64,000 nt of DNA. Origin: Primula veris (taxonomy: Eukaryota; Streptophyta; Magnoliopsida; Ericales; Primulaceae). A program made the translations under genes and the position numbers. The stretch spans positions 9,402,835 to 9,466,834 of the forward strand of contig OY821744.1 of the NCBI GenBank assembly GCA_963682055.1, in the 5' to 3' direction. Below the pieces are notes generated by a model. That model searched no databases and was not told the DNA's origin. It worked only from the letters and a program-made list of their open reading frames with translations. Positions 10,634 to 21,821 of the stretch are shown here, one piece after another. The stretch's first letter is position 1; every line of letters starts with the position of its first letter.

Positions 10634-11819
10634 TAATAGAAGAGGAGCACAAGAAGTTCAAGCAACTTGCAATGGTTCTTTCGGTACTTTGCTAATAGAT
10701 CTTCCTTCTCACCTTCTCGCCAGTATTATGTCCCGCCTACCAATGAAGTCCCTTTTTATGTGTAAGTGTGTTTGCAAATCATTTCTTTCTGTAATCTCCG
10801 ACCCTTGTTCTGTCAACATACTATCACCGGCGGTTCTTTTTCATACACCTTGCGGATTCTTCTGTTTGGACGAGTTGACAACTAAAAATGATTAATGTAT
10901 CGGTTGGCCAATCAAGTTCAAGCCCGGTGTCAATCTTCCTAACGTTAAACTTTATTTTGTTGGTGCGTGCGAAGGCTTGTTGTGCTTCTGTGACCGTCTT
11001 CATGATGATTCCACTGCTATATGCAATAACTGGGTGTGCTTGTGTGATAGTATACATCCCAAAGACACTATTTACATATGCAATCCATTAACACGAGAAT
11101 ATGTTATGCTCCCTGAACGGAACTATCACAAACATTGTCCTATCGTATATGGATTTGGTTTTTGTACAACCACTAAGAAGTATAAAATACTAAGAATAGC
11201 GGGAAATAGGTGGTGGTGTAATAATAAAGTAGAGGTTGAGATATTCACTCTTGGCGAAGAGACATGGAGACCTTTAGGAATTAAACCATTTCGACATGAC
11301 TCAACTATTTCCGTGTATAATTTGAATGGCGCTCTTCATTGGTTAGATAATGGTTACTTACACGCATTTGATCTTGCACAAGAATGTTTGCGGTGCATTC
11401 CAATGCCTGATAGTAATGATTCCATGTACGAATGCATGAGATTGCAAGTTATTGGAGGTTTCCTCTCCATTATTGATGATCATGGTGATTGGTTCGATAT
11501 GTGGTCAATGAAGGACTATGGAGTTGAGAGCTCATGGAGCCAACTTCGCATCATGAAAGAGTATGAACATTGTTTCCATCAGCCTGTTGTCTCTTGGAAA
11601 AATGGGGATATATTCTTCGGAATTGAATACGGAAAGGAACAGCGGGGTTTGGAGTTATTTTTGTGTTATGATCCCAAAGTCGGCAAATCTAGAGATGCTA
11701 AGATTCATCGCACCAGTAGCAGTGGTGTCGGAAAGGAGGCATATAGTTACATACCTAGTTTGATTAAACTCGAAGATATTTTCAAGGGAAACCTACCGAT
11801 TATAATGAAGCTTCGATAG
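10634..11819 (+). pseudogene. F-box gene copy A: second exon only, one nonsense codon
   Basis: Same exon 2 as the intact copies: acceptor GGCAG at 10629-10633, F-box LLIDLPSHLLASIMSRLPMKS, F-box-associated motif IYICNPLTREYVMLP and terminal IMKLR with TAG at 11817-11819. AAA in the intact copies has become TAA at 10893-10895, stopping translation at about residue 102 of the intact protein; the rest of the frame stays open. No exon 1 is found upstream because the MULE composite occupies that side. Either the copy is 5'-truncated or the first exon lies left of the window. The sequence is otherwise very close to copies B-D, so inactivation is fairly recent. Confidence 0.9.
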
Positions 11820-12160
11820 AATATAGAAACCTTGAGAGCTCTTCTTTTTGCTTAATTTCATGAAGGCACTCGCCCTATGACTGATGTTTTTTCCCCCGAG
11901 TAGCAGATGTTTTTATTTACTATTTTGATTATTAATAACCTTTACTTTTGAGCTCTTCTTGTTGGTTTCATTAAATCGTTTATGTATATCATATCTAGTG
12001 GCCGGTAAGATTTATCCATCCATCCTTTTTTTTAAAACTAAAGCAGCCTTTGTGTTTTCTAATGTCGTTTTCTAGATTAGAACTTGTTTATCAGTCTTAA
12101 ACTTATTCAATATTGTCTCTGTTTTTAGTGTAAGTTATTTTTATATTAGAGTTCAACGTA

Positions 12161-13043
12161 CACCACAAAAAACTTAGGTGATAGAACACAAAAATTAGGT
12201 CCGAATATGTCTATTCGGGTATTAATCGACTCACACATTATTATAGGGTATCCAATGCTTAAATCCAAAAACCCATGGTCTAAAAGTGTTTTTCTAACAG
12301 GTCATTATCTATAAAAGTCTTGGCCCAATTAGTAAAAGTCCACCGTGGAAAAGCCCATGAGGTGACGCATGAGATGGAGACATTTGTCAACATCATAAAA
12401 GAGAGAAACTTGTCAGAGCTTATCACACTAGAAAGGATACCGAGCAAGATTAAGAACCGAGTACCGAAGAGAAGGAGAAAGACCAAGATCAAGATTATGT
12501 CGTAATACCGAGCACAAGTGTAATAAGAAAATTGTAATCCGAGCAAGTATAATCGCCGAATAATAATAAAGATCAAAGAAGTGTCCAACAATCCCTATAT
12601 TTTACTTATTATATTATCGTTGAAAAGTATATCGCCACCTATCAAAGATCATGCTTTATCATTAGGCTTTCGAGAAAATTTATTTAGATACAATCAAAAA
12701 TTGTCTTCAAATGATAACTTTTGGGGACAAAACTAATTTTTTAGGTACAAAAATATTATTTTTTTTCTTCAAAAACAATCATATACCTACTATGCCAACT
12801 ATATGGGACAATTTAATTTTGTCTCGTATTTTGTGACAAAATTAAATTATCTACTTATTTTGGGGTATGAGATTGTCTTTGGAGTTTTGTCCCTAAAAAT
12901 ACATTTAGGCTCTGTTTGTCTTAAGGGACAAAAAAATATTTGTGTCCCTAAAAAAATGTTTTTGTCTCAAAAAAATGTCATTTGAAGATAAATTTTGATT
13001 GTTTCTAAATAAATTGTCCCTAAATCTCGATTTTTTTGTAGTT
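12161..13043. mobile_element. CACTA-type MITE, block A, split by a solo LTR
   Basis: Begins CACCACAAAAAAC and ends TTTTTTTGTAGTT, flanked by GTA on both sides (12158-12160 and 13044-13046), the 3-bp duplication expected for CACTA elements. The same element sits at the same place in blocks B, C and D. Here it is interrupted at 12179 by an LTR. Confidence 0.75.
12179..12661. mobile_element. Solo LTR, 483 bp, nested in the CACTA MITE
   Basis: Starts TGATA and ends TATCA, with a perfect 5-bp target duplication TTAGG at 12174-12178 and 12662-12666. Blocks B, C and D have the empty site with a single TTAGG, so the insertion is specific to block A. No internal retrotransposon region remains. Confidence 0.88.
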
Positions 13044-13855
13044 GTATTCAAAGCGAAGGTTCATAATTAAAAAAAAAAATACAATTAATCAATTTTTATC
13101 ATGTTTATGCTTATTAAGAAAAAGTCCATGTAATTTACCAATTAGCTTTTGGACCATTTATTCCTAATCAAATGAGGAAGGCAATTTCAGGTCATGCACG
13201 ATGTAGGTCTAGAAGGGTCACATTCTATCATGTTTCCATCATGTTGCACAACACATGAGAAAATAACACCTAAATTAGAGTTTGTGAACACAACAAAAAG
13301 TCTTCTCCCTTCATTCTTTCTTAATTAGATCACACATTTTCCATTCGTTTTTTTGTTTTTTTTGTTTTTTTTTATTTATCTTTACTAAAGATCTAAACTA
13401 AAACCTTTAATTCAGTCGGCCACCACATATTTATTACATATTGATAAAAAAGAATCCACATATTTAAATTCAGGTCCTGAGCCGAAACTTTTTTAAATTC
13501 CAGTCACCCGACTCAATAAAAAAGAGGTTAAAATCTGTTTTTAAGCTTAAAAAATAACTTATAATCTATACTAATCAGATATTAAAATGTGAAAGGAAGT
13601 TAAAAGTTATTTTTAAGTTTAAAAAAAAAAATTATAATTTACACGAGAAAAATATCAAAATGTAAAAAAATAACTTAAAAGCTATTTTTTTTAGCTTTCT
13701 TGAGTTTTTTTTAGTGTTTATTTGAATTATTAATGAAAAAAAATATATCAAAAACTTATGAAAATAATTTATTTTTTATCACTCTTAAGGTAAGGTCGCC
13801 TACACTTAAAAAATGTATGAGAGTAATGACCAATGAACAAAAATCTTATTAAAAT
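13044..13855. other. Shared noncoding spacer of block A, with a deletion against block B
   Basis: The first about 400 bp matches B from 24887 and C from 39456. Near 13465 block A jumps to sequence that in block B lies at about 29995, so some 4.6 kb present in B is absent here. No gene seen. Confidence 0.6.
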
Positions 13856-14262
13856 GTGACATCCCGCCAATCAGCCCTTGGGAATGCGCCACCAGAGACC
13901 CTAAACTTTGGAAGTAGTTCCTTTTATTGTGTGCTGGAGTCTGCAGAGAGCTCGTGAGCCTCTGCGAGCAACACCTTGTCGATTGTGTGAATGAGTGCGA
14001 CCCGTATAAGAAAGAGATTCATGTGATTCAGGATGCAATGGTGGGCTGATAAACAACGGTTTCGAGTACATATGCACTCAAGTCTTGGTGAGGTTCAAAG
14101 AGAAGTGGATTATCCTAACACTGGTAGAGATGTTAATTAAATGCCAATTTGACAAAAGCAAAATTGATGCAATCAGTTTCAAACATTGTCGTTGTTTCTG
14201 TTGATCTCCAAGTCACAAAATCTGGTCAAGAATGGCCCTCTTACAGTGGAATCAATGATTAT
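13856..14262 (+). pseudogene. RD19-like cysteine protease remnant, block A
   Basis: Fragment of a papain-family (C1A) cysteine protease, mature domain. Spread over different frames are pieces matching the family: RELVSLCEQHLVDC (family LVSLSEQQLVDC), ECDPYKKE, DSGCNGGLINNGFEYIC, REVDYPNTGRDVN (family E.DYPYTG.D), CQFDKSKIDAIS and NLVKNGPLTVES. Frames shift repeatedly, and block A has one base fewer near 13933 (TGTGCTGG against TGTTGCTGG in C) that breaks even the first piece. The catalytic Cys and His exons are missing. Confidence 0.75.
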
Positions 14263-15404
14263 CTTATCCATTTATATGTTCAAAGCGTTTAATGGATCGC
14301 GATGATCTTTTGGTGGGATATCGTTCATCCACTAATATTCGGTTTTCCGTCTTGAGGACAAACCTTAATGTATAGTTTAGAACTCGTAAGAAGAAAATTG
14401 AGGAGATGATGGATATATTATTGTCAATGCAGAGGAAAATCAGAGAGATGATGGAAATTAGAGGTCCACATTTTTTGAACGTGTAATTAATGTGGTATTG
14501 ATACCATGGTTTCATACTTCTTCCATTCCATCGTTTCATTTGGCTGAATCCAATTTTATTTTGTTAGAGTTTATAAAAACGTCTACAATATCGTTGTTAT
14601 CTCTATTGTTAACTAAAATACTTACCTAACAATACATTTTTTTGTCTCCATTAGTTATATTAAATCATGTGTTATCTTTGTAGATGTTAAAAAAGTTGTT
14701 AAATATAACAATGTTTTTAATGTTGTTAATGAATTATGTGACAAAATACGATTAATTAAAACATGAACTATATTTTAAATACTTCTATTTTAGTTCCTAT
14801 ATTAATGAGGGTTACAAAATGACTAATTAATAAGATTTCAATTAATAATTAGTTTTAATTAAAATTAGATAACTTTGTTAAGTTAATGCACTGATGTGAA
14901 TGTTAAATTTAAGTTACATTAACATCCAATTAAATGATAACGTGTCAAAGTTAATATTATTAAAATTAACACAACTATTGTGGATGATCTAATATATTCA
15001 TATACTTTGGAGTTTAATTGAACACACGAAATAAACACAATCCAATGGTTCAGATTTAGACGTTAGTTTGTAAATTTTTTATATATAATTTTAATATATA
15101 AAATAAGATATAAAATCATTGACCTTTTTTATTATTTTTTATTAATACTTAAGTTTATTATGGTCTTAACTATGCTTTTATAATTTTATTTGAGTTTTTA
15201 TTGTATTGTAAAATTAGTTTTAATTTACAAAATCATAATTTGTATTTTATATATTGAAATTATATAATTTTTTTTTTTTACAAAACATACGTCTAGATCT
15301 AAACGGTTGGATTGTTATTATTTTCTCCGTTAGACTATGTGTGCATTATATAATTTATAGAATTTGAATCCGGCATTAAAGACTACTTTTTAGGTAAATA
15401 AGGT
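14263..15404. other. AT-rich spacer, block A
   Basis: Shared with blocks B (30786 on), C and D. It contains TTAATT-rich repeats and no credible coding frame. A minus-strand frame at 14264-14539 recurs in the other blocks only because the DNA is duplicated. Confidence 0.55.
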
Positions 15405-15518
15405 GTGATGATTCCATAATCCATATATTAATTTTGTTGGACCAAGTATTTAAAGTCTTAAGGATACATTCTCATACCAATCTCCTTAAGTCTTTAGATG
15501 TGACGATTTCCATAATCC
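15405..15518. repeat. Hairpin flanked by an 18-bp direct repeat
   Basis: GTGATGATTCCATAATCC at 15405 recurs as GTGACGATTTCCATAATCC at 15500. Between them AAAGTCTTAAGGA (about 15452) pairs with TCCTTAAGTCTTT (15483) with one mismatch. It looks like a short element or excision scar. In blocks B-D the right-hand part is replaced by the foldback element. Confidence 0.65.
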
Positions 15519-16480
15519 AAAACAATATTTTATCCTCATATCTAATTTTTAGGAACGAAATTGAATTGTTTTTTTTTTTTGTCTACAATCCCATAACACC
15601 ATAAAAATACATTTTAATTTTGTCTCTAAAAAAATGTTTTGTCCATAAAAAGTTAAAAGTATTCTTTAAAGATAAATTTATTATTGTCTCTAAATAAAAC
15701 TGTCTATTTTCTTATAGTTTATGTATGCATGTGAGGATATAAATCTTTCAAAATGAATAGATAAAGAAATATGGGGTTATGTCTAAGAACCAAATCTAAT
15801 AATATCATGTAAACTATTTGTTACCGTATAAAAGATTCACAACATGTTTGCATGCATCTTTCAAAAAAGTAAACAAAGATATACGGGGAGACGTCTAAGA
15901 ACCAAATTACTTCTCATATAACCTAGTATATATAAATTAAATAATGCCCAATAGGTACCACTTTTGAAATTATATTACTCATAGCTATCTCCATAATTTC
16001 ATATCTCTATAGGTACCACTTTTTAATTATTTACTTTATTTACCAAAGCGCAATACACATTTCATAAAAAATGAAAAAAAAACACATAAAATTATATAAA
16101 ATGCAAAAAATCTCAAAACAAATGAAAAAAAATCACAAAAAATCACAAAAAATGAAAAAAAAAAATCACAAAGAAAATAAAAAAATCACAAAAAAATAAT
16201 AAAAAATCAAAAAATCACAAAAAATCACAAAATTTTAAAAAAAAAATTACAAAAAAAATAAAAAAAAATCACAAAATATTATAAAAAATAAAAAAATGAA
16301 ACAAATCACAAAAATGAAAAAAAAATGAAAAAAAATGAAAAAAATCACAAAAAAATTATAAAAAATGAAAAAAATCACATAAAATTATAAAAAATGAAAA
16401 AAATCATAAAAAATTATTAAAAAAAAGAAAAAAAAGGCAAAAATGACAAAATTATAAACAAAAATGAAAAAAAGTACAAA

Positions 16481-17195
16481 AAAGCACTTTTATTGAACTT
16501 TATGCACTTTCGACTGTACTAGATGCACTTTCGACTGAACCAGATGCACTTTTAGCTGAACTATATGCACTTTCAGCTGAACCAGATGCACTTTTAGTTG
16601 AACCAGATGCAGATTTTACAGAACGATATGCACTTTTATTGAACTAGATGCATTTTTGTCTGAACCATATCCACTCTCAGCTGAACCAGATATACTTTTA
16701 GCTGAACCATATGCACTTTCAGCTGAACAATATGCACTTTTAGTTGTACCAGATGCAATTTTAGTTAAATCAGATGCATTTTTAACAGAACTATATGCAC
16801 TTTCGATTGTACTATATTCATTTTGGACTACACTATATGCACTTTTGACTTAACTATATGTACTTTCCACAAAATTAGACGCACTTTAAGCTGAACCAGA
16901 TGTACTTTCAGCTGAACTAGATGTACTTTCAGCTGAACCAGATGCACTTTTAGCTGAACTATATGCATACTCACTTTTATTGAACTATATTTACTTTCGA
17001 CTGAATTGTATGCACTTTCAACGGAACTAGATGTACTTTCAGCTGAATTGAATGCAATTTCGACTCAAATTTATGCAATTTTGACTAACTATATACACTT
17101 TCGACTGAACTATATGCACTTTTATTGAACTATATACACTTTTGACTGAATTATATATATTTTTGACTGAACTGGATACACTTTCAGCCCATTTT
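16481..17195. repeat. 21-bp minisatellite inside the foldback element
   Basis: About 30 imperfect copies of a 21-bp unit of the form GATGCACTTTCGACTGAACC(A/T), with variants such as TTTTAGCTGAAC and TATATGCAC. A plus-strand frame through it encodes a seven-residue repeat (SAEPYAL-like), which is a by-product of 21 being divisible by 3. Confidence 0.92.
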
Positions 17196-17219
17196 GATTA
17201 AAAAAAGGCACATTTATCA

Positions 17220-17830
17220 TGGAAAAACCATTTTTTTGTATAAAAAAAAATCACTTTTCGGTATAAAAAGTGTTATATTGACAAAAAAAAATTATATATT
17301 TTTTGTAATTTTTTAAAAAGTTTATGATTTTTTAATTTTTTTATAATTCTTTTTTTTTGTGATTTTTGTGATTTTTTATAATTTTTGTAATTTTTTGTGA
17401 TTTTTTTTGATTTTTTATATAATTTTTTCGGTTTTTTCATGTTTTTGATTTTTTTTAAATTTTTTGTGATTTTTTTATAAATTGTTATGATTTTTTATAT
17501 GTTTTTTTTTTATTTTTTGGTATAAAAAGTGTTATATTGACAAAAAAAAATTATATATTTTTTTTGTAATTTTTTTAAAAGTTTGTGATTTTTTTTCATT
17601 TTTTATGATTTTTTTCATTTTTTAAATTTTTTGTAATTTTATAATTTTTTATAATTTTTGTGATTTTTTGTGATTTTTTGTGATTTTTATAATTTTTTAT
17701 GATTTTTTGTGATTTTTTTCATTTTTTTAAAAAATCAATTACTAATAAAACTCATATAGTATAAAAAATGGTAACTATGAGGAATGTGAAATTATAAAGA
17801 TATTTAGGAGTAATATAAGTTGCTATGTAA
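17220..17830. repeat. Internal right arm of the foldback element
   Basis: GTGATTTTTT and CATTTTTT runs are the inverse of the left arm at 16060-16480. They end in ACTCATATAGTATAAAAA and GGAATGTGAAATTATAAAGA, matched again at 20130-20215. Confidence 0.7.
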
Positions 17831-17861
17831 TCCCGTAGCAAACTATCTAATGCCGCGTAAC

Positions 17862-17998
17862 AGCTCATACAAATAATACAATTACTTTCCAACTAGTAAT
17901 AGAATTAGCTCATACAAATACTACCATTACTTTCCAACTAGGAATAGAATTAGCTCATACAAATACTACAATTACTTTCCAATAGAATTAGCTCATAC
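17862..17998. repeat. 45-bp tandem repeat, about three copies
   Basis: AGCTCATACAAATA starts at 17862, 17907 and 17952. The third unit lacks 7 bp and is followed by a partial fourth at 17990. Confidence 0.93.
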
Positions 17999-17999
17999 G

Positions 18000-19944
18000 T
18001 GAACAAAATTTGTATATATATATATATATATATCTGTATGCTTTCCTTCTTATTAAGCATACAAATTCAGGCTTTTCTCCCCTTCTCTCTCTATCTATCT
18101 ATATATATATATATATATTCTCACAAAAGCCTCTCAAGTCATTTACCCTTCATTTTTCCAAAGGTATGTAGTTTACGTGAATCTCAAGTTTTTGTTGACA
18201 TCTTTGTTTTCTTAGTTTTTGTTATATATGGATTTGTAATTTGTGTGTTTGTTAAGTTTTTTCTTTTTGAAGCCTTTTTTTTTTGTGCTTTTGATGTTCT
18301 GGTCAAGATTTAGTGATTAACAAGATAATTTGTGACATAAGTTACTAAACATAACTAAATTACTATTAATACAATTGGCATGCTTTCGACTTTCTCGCAT
18401 GTGTTCCTTATGCTTTGGTCTTGCCGTTCATTGCTTGAATTTTGTACTTGAATAGTTTTTTGTAATTAATCGAGCTTTGTATAATTATAAAGACTGAAAG
18501 AGGAAATAGTCTATAGTGTTTGATCAGCAGGGGAAGTATTAGTGTATTACGCTATTTACAGGCTATATTTGATAACATGGGGATTTGAAATCACTACAAA
18601 AGGGGGTTTTCAGTTTCTTACAGTGAATTTGAAAAGTCGAAGGAATCTCTTACAATGGACGGAAAAAACTAGAGGAGTTTAGACCAGAATAAAGGCTTAC
18701 CAAGAAAACACATATAATTTCAATAAACGTATTACCTATAGGAACTATGTACAAAAAAAATAGAAATTTGTTTTCTGGAAAACCATGATGATTTCATCTT
18801 ATGCATTGAAGACAAGTATTTAAACAAAAAATTAGTGGAGTTGGCTGACTAGGCAGATCAGATCTAATTGAAAAACTATAACTGGTTCAACAAAAAGTCA
18901 TGATAATTAATAGTACAATATAGATTGCGATTTGTGTGCTGGTTTAATTTTTCGAGGTTTTTTTTTATGCTTTTGATGTTCTGGTTAAGATTAGGTTATT
19001 AACAAGATAATTGTGTGATTTAACCAACAGTCAGAAATTTCAGCCCAAAAACTAAAAGGTTAGGCAGGTCACTAGATAGTAAATAGCAAGGGGTTTAATA
19101 AATTACTATAGAAGGTTTCTGATTAGCAGTAGGAACGAGGTTGTAGATCATTTACTTTTAGTTGCCATCTGCAGAAGACATAACTAAATTACTATCGGTA
19201 CACGTGGCATGCTTTCGACTTTTTCACAAGTGCTTCTTATGCTTTATTCTTGCCCTTAATTGCTTGAATTTTGTACTTCAATAGTTTTTTGCAATTAATC
19301 CTGGCTTGTATTCTTGTAAAGACTGAAAGAGGAATGGGTGTGGGATATAGTTTGTAGTGTTTCAGCAGGAAAGTATTACGCTATTTACAGGCTATTTTTG
19401 ATAACATGCGGATTTGAAATCACTGAAAAAGGGGGTTTCAGTCTCTTACAATGGATTTGAAAAGTCTAGGAATCTCTTACAATGGTCTGAAAAAACTAGA
19501 GGAGTTTAGACCAGAATAAAGACTTGCCAAAAAAACACAGATAATTTCAATAAATGAAACAAAAAAAAAAAATTGTTTTCTGGAAACCCATGGTGATTTC
19601 ATCTATATGCACAGACGACATGTATTTAAACAAAAAAGTAGAGGAATTGACTGACTAAGCAAATTATAATTGGAAAACTATAACTGGTTCAGTAAAATTA
19701 AGTCATGATATAGTCATATAGATTGTAATATAATCTTTCTGTTAGTAGTGATTGAGGTTATCTCGAGTTTGTTGAAATTCATTTTGAGTTCCTTTCTGAA
19801 TAAGATCCTTTCTTGTGACTTCCTTCGTTGCATCTGTATATCGAAAAGCCTAATCCTCTCTGTCACCCCTGTATATTGCAGATAAATCACTTATTACAGA
19901 TTATCAGTAATGGATCCAAAGTCCTATCTTGTGGAGGTCAGACA
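18000..19944. repeat. Loop segment of the foldback element with an internal duplication
   Basis: It begins with TA microsatellites and a pyrimidine-rich, 5'-leader-like stretch ending CAAAG|GTATGT (about 18163), which looks like a donor site. Two diverged copies follow: 18230-18900 and 18925-19720, sharing TGCTTTTGATGTTCTGGT, GGCATGCTTTCGACTTT, TTGCTTGAATTTTGTACTT and AGAGGAGTTTAGACCAGAAT. No long coding frame. It may be a captured gene leader and intron. Confidence 0.6.
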
Positions 19945-20220
19945 AATTATATATTTTTTTTTGTAATTTTTTTAAAAGTTTGTGATTTTTTCATTTTTTG
20001 TGATTTTTTGTAATTTTTATAATTTTTTTGTGATTTTTGTATTTTTTAATAATTTTTTGTGATTTTTATAATTTTTTATGATTTTTTATGATTTTTTATG
20101 ATTTTTTTAAAAATAAATTACTAATAAAACTCATATAGTATAAAAAGTGTTACCTATGAGAAATGTGAAATTATCAAGGTATTTAGGAGGAATATAAATT
20201 GTTATGAGTTACTTATAGGG

Positions 20221-20505
20221 AATTACCCCTATATAAATCATCAAACAAGCCGTAATCATCCTATACATAGGGAACTGCAAGTATTCTCGTCTCCAGGGGA
20301 ACCATTTTTTCATTATTGCGGAATACGGTGTCGCAACGTCACGAGCTAGACGGATCAAGATCAAATATAATTAGCTCTTCTTATTCTTTTTTGGCTCTCC
20401 TATTTTATTTTTTCCTTTTATGTTGCTTTTAATCTATGTAATTATGATCTGCTTTTGTCTTCGCAACTTTTTGATAATGGTTCATGGTTATTGCAGATAT
20501 TCGGT
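20221..20505 (+). promoter_or_regulatory. Promoter-proximal and 5' leader region of F-box copy B
   Basis: Contains the conserved block GGAATACGGTGTCGCAACGT then CACGAGCTAGACGGATCAAG, shared with copies C, D and E, then a pyrimidine-rich stretch ending TATTGCAG just before exon 1. In C-E a possible leader donor reads GCAA|GTATAATT; B reads TCAAATATAATT, so that donor, if real, is lost. The upstream TATA-like motif seen in the other copies is displaced by the foldback insertion. Confidence 0.5.
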
Positions 20506-20984
20506 ATGTCGGAGAAGGAGATGGATCATGGAGTGAAGTTGTTTAACAAGTAAGTAATTTGACCTTATTTTTGGTAATGGTTTATTTTGTCCAATTAGAT
20601 TTAAATTAAAACAATTATAAGTAGGCTGATTATGAACTTCAGCACTTGCAAATCTTTCATCTGTACACATATCATAATTAGCTAATGATTAACTTTGGTG
20701 TAAAAGTTGGCGAAGGATTCAGTTGCCATAAAATTTTGAAATCAATCACCATGTAATTGCGGAGAAATCAAGGGAAATCCTATAAATGGATAGTTACATA
20801 GACATTATTTTAGTTATGTTCAGCACGATACTGAATTTTTTATTGTCGACTGGGGATTTTTGAAGACAAACTTAGGAAATTCTGTTAATTATCTGTTGTT
20901 ATTCCAGTCTTACAAAAAACTGAAAAAGGAAGAGTTAAATTGAGAAAATATCGTTGCTTGTTGTATATAGAATATAAAGAAATT

Positions 20985-20987
<3 letters not shown>

Positions 20988-21040
<53 letters not shown>
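20988..21040. repeat. (AT)n microsatellite in intron 1 of copy B
   Basis: About 26 AT units; only about 10-11 in the same place in copies C, D and E (for example 35818-35836). Confidence 0.95.
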
Positions 21041-21041
<1 letters not shown>

Positions 21042-21274
21042 CTAAACAGGAAAAAATATATCAATGAAAACTGAATGCTGTATCTCTGATTTTAGAGTTA
21101 GTATTACTAAGTATCTACTCCTCTATATATATATGATAATTTTTGTTGTTATCGTTTCTATGAACACAGCAGCAACTTTGAAATTAGAATAAAACATATT
21201 TCAACAACATAATTATTGACATTTTAAGGGTTTTAATTGAAACAGAAATATAAGAATCTAAAAACCATAATATT

Positions 21275-21821
21275 CAGGGGCGGACCCAAGGGGGTCTGGG
21301 GGTGGCCGTGGCCACCTCGGCGGCAATTTTTATTTTTATTTTTTTTATACATGTAATTTAAATTTTTCTGACATATATAAATTGATGGTGCTCCTTTTTA
21401 AACAAAAGAGTTGCTAGTGTAATGGTAAAATTAAATCATAAACTAGTAAAAAGTTAAGAGTTGAAATCATGTTAACTTATTTTTTCTAAAATTTTCTGTT
21501 TTTTACTTTGAAATTACCAAATTTCCTAAATGCTCATTGTATTTTAGCAAACAAGATTAGATAAAAAATTATTTTATTATTCAATGTGTTTTTTACTTTG
21601 AAATTACCAAATTTACTAAATGCTCATTGTATTTTAGCAAACAAGATTAGATAAAAAATTATTTTATTATTCAATGTCTTTTGTCTTGACTTCATATTTA
21701 TTTTATACTATGTTGAACTTAGAAAAAAAAAATTAATTTTATATTAAACCCTATTTTTTTCTATTCGACATATTTTTTACATCACGATCCCTCAAATAAA
21801 ATCACTCTGGTTCTGCCCCTG
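21275..21821. mobile_element. Non-autonomous hAT element, copy B only
   Basis: Ends CAGGGGCGGAC and GTTCTGCCCCTG (inverted: CAGGGGCAGAAC), typical hAT termini. Flanks ATAATATT (21267-21274) and GTAATATT (21822-21829) form an 8-bp target duplication with one mismatch. Copies C and D have the uninterrupted site CCATAATATTACATT. Inside, a 90-bp tandem duplication starts at about 21500. No transposase. Confidence 0.88.

Larger units (their letters stand above)
15947..20220. mobile_element. Large foldback-type element, block A only
   Basis: The left arm starts CCCAATAGGTACCACTTTTG at 15947. The right end, read on the minus strand from 20220, starts CCCTATAAGTAACTCATAAC, and both continue into ATTATATT...ATAATTTCA...ATAGGTA-CACTTTTT and long AAAATCACAAAAAATG runs. 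A second right-arm copy ends near 17830, so the element has an extra internal arm. In block C the flanks AACCTAGTATATATAAATC are continuous, confirming an insertion of about 4.3 kb. No transposase frame and no clear target duplication were seen. Confidence 0.7.

Noticed and set aside
10824..11057. Minus-strand frames antisense to F-box exon 2, also at 37721-37954 and 50955-51188, and overlapping plus-strand frames such as 11563-11763
   Set aside because: Shadows of the F-box coding frame; conserved only because the exon is duplicated.
12280..12591. Frames inside the solo LTR on both strands
   Set aside because: LTR sequence with defined ends and target duplication; not a gene.
14264..14539. 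Minus-strand frame recurring at 30797, 43939 and 57173 (MKRWNG..KPWYQYHINYTF)
   Set aside because: The similarity follows from block duplication. It lies in decayed AT-rich spacer next to the protease remnant, and the copies change length.
16656..16853. Plus-strand frame with a seven-residue repeat (SAEPYAL-like)
   Set aside because: Produced by the 21-bp minisatellite, whose length is a multiple of 3; no start context or flanking exons.
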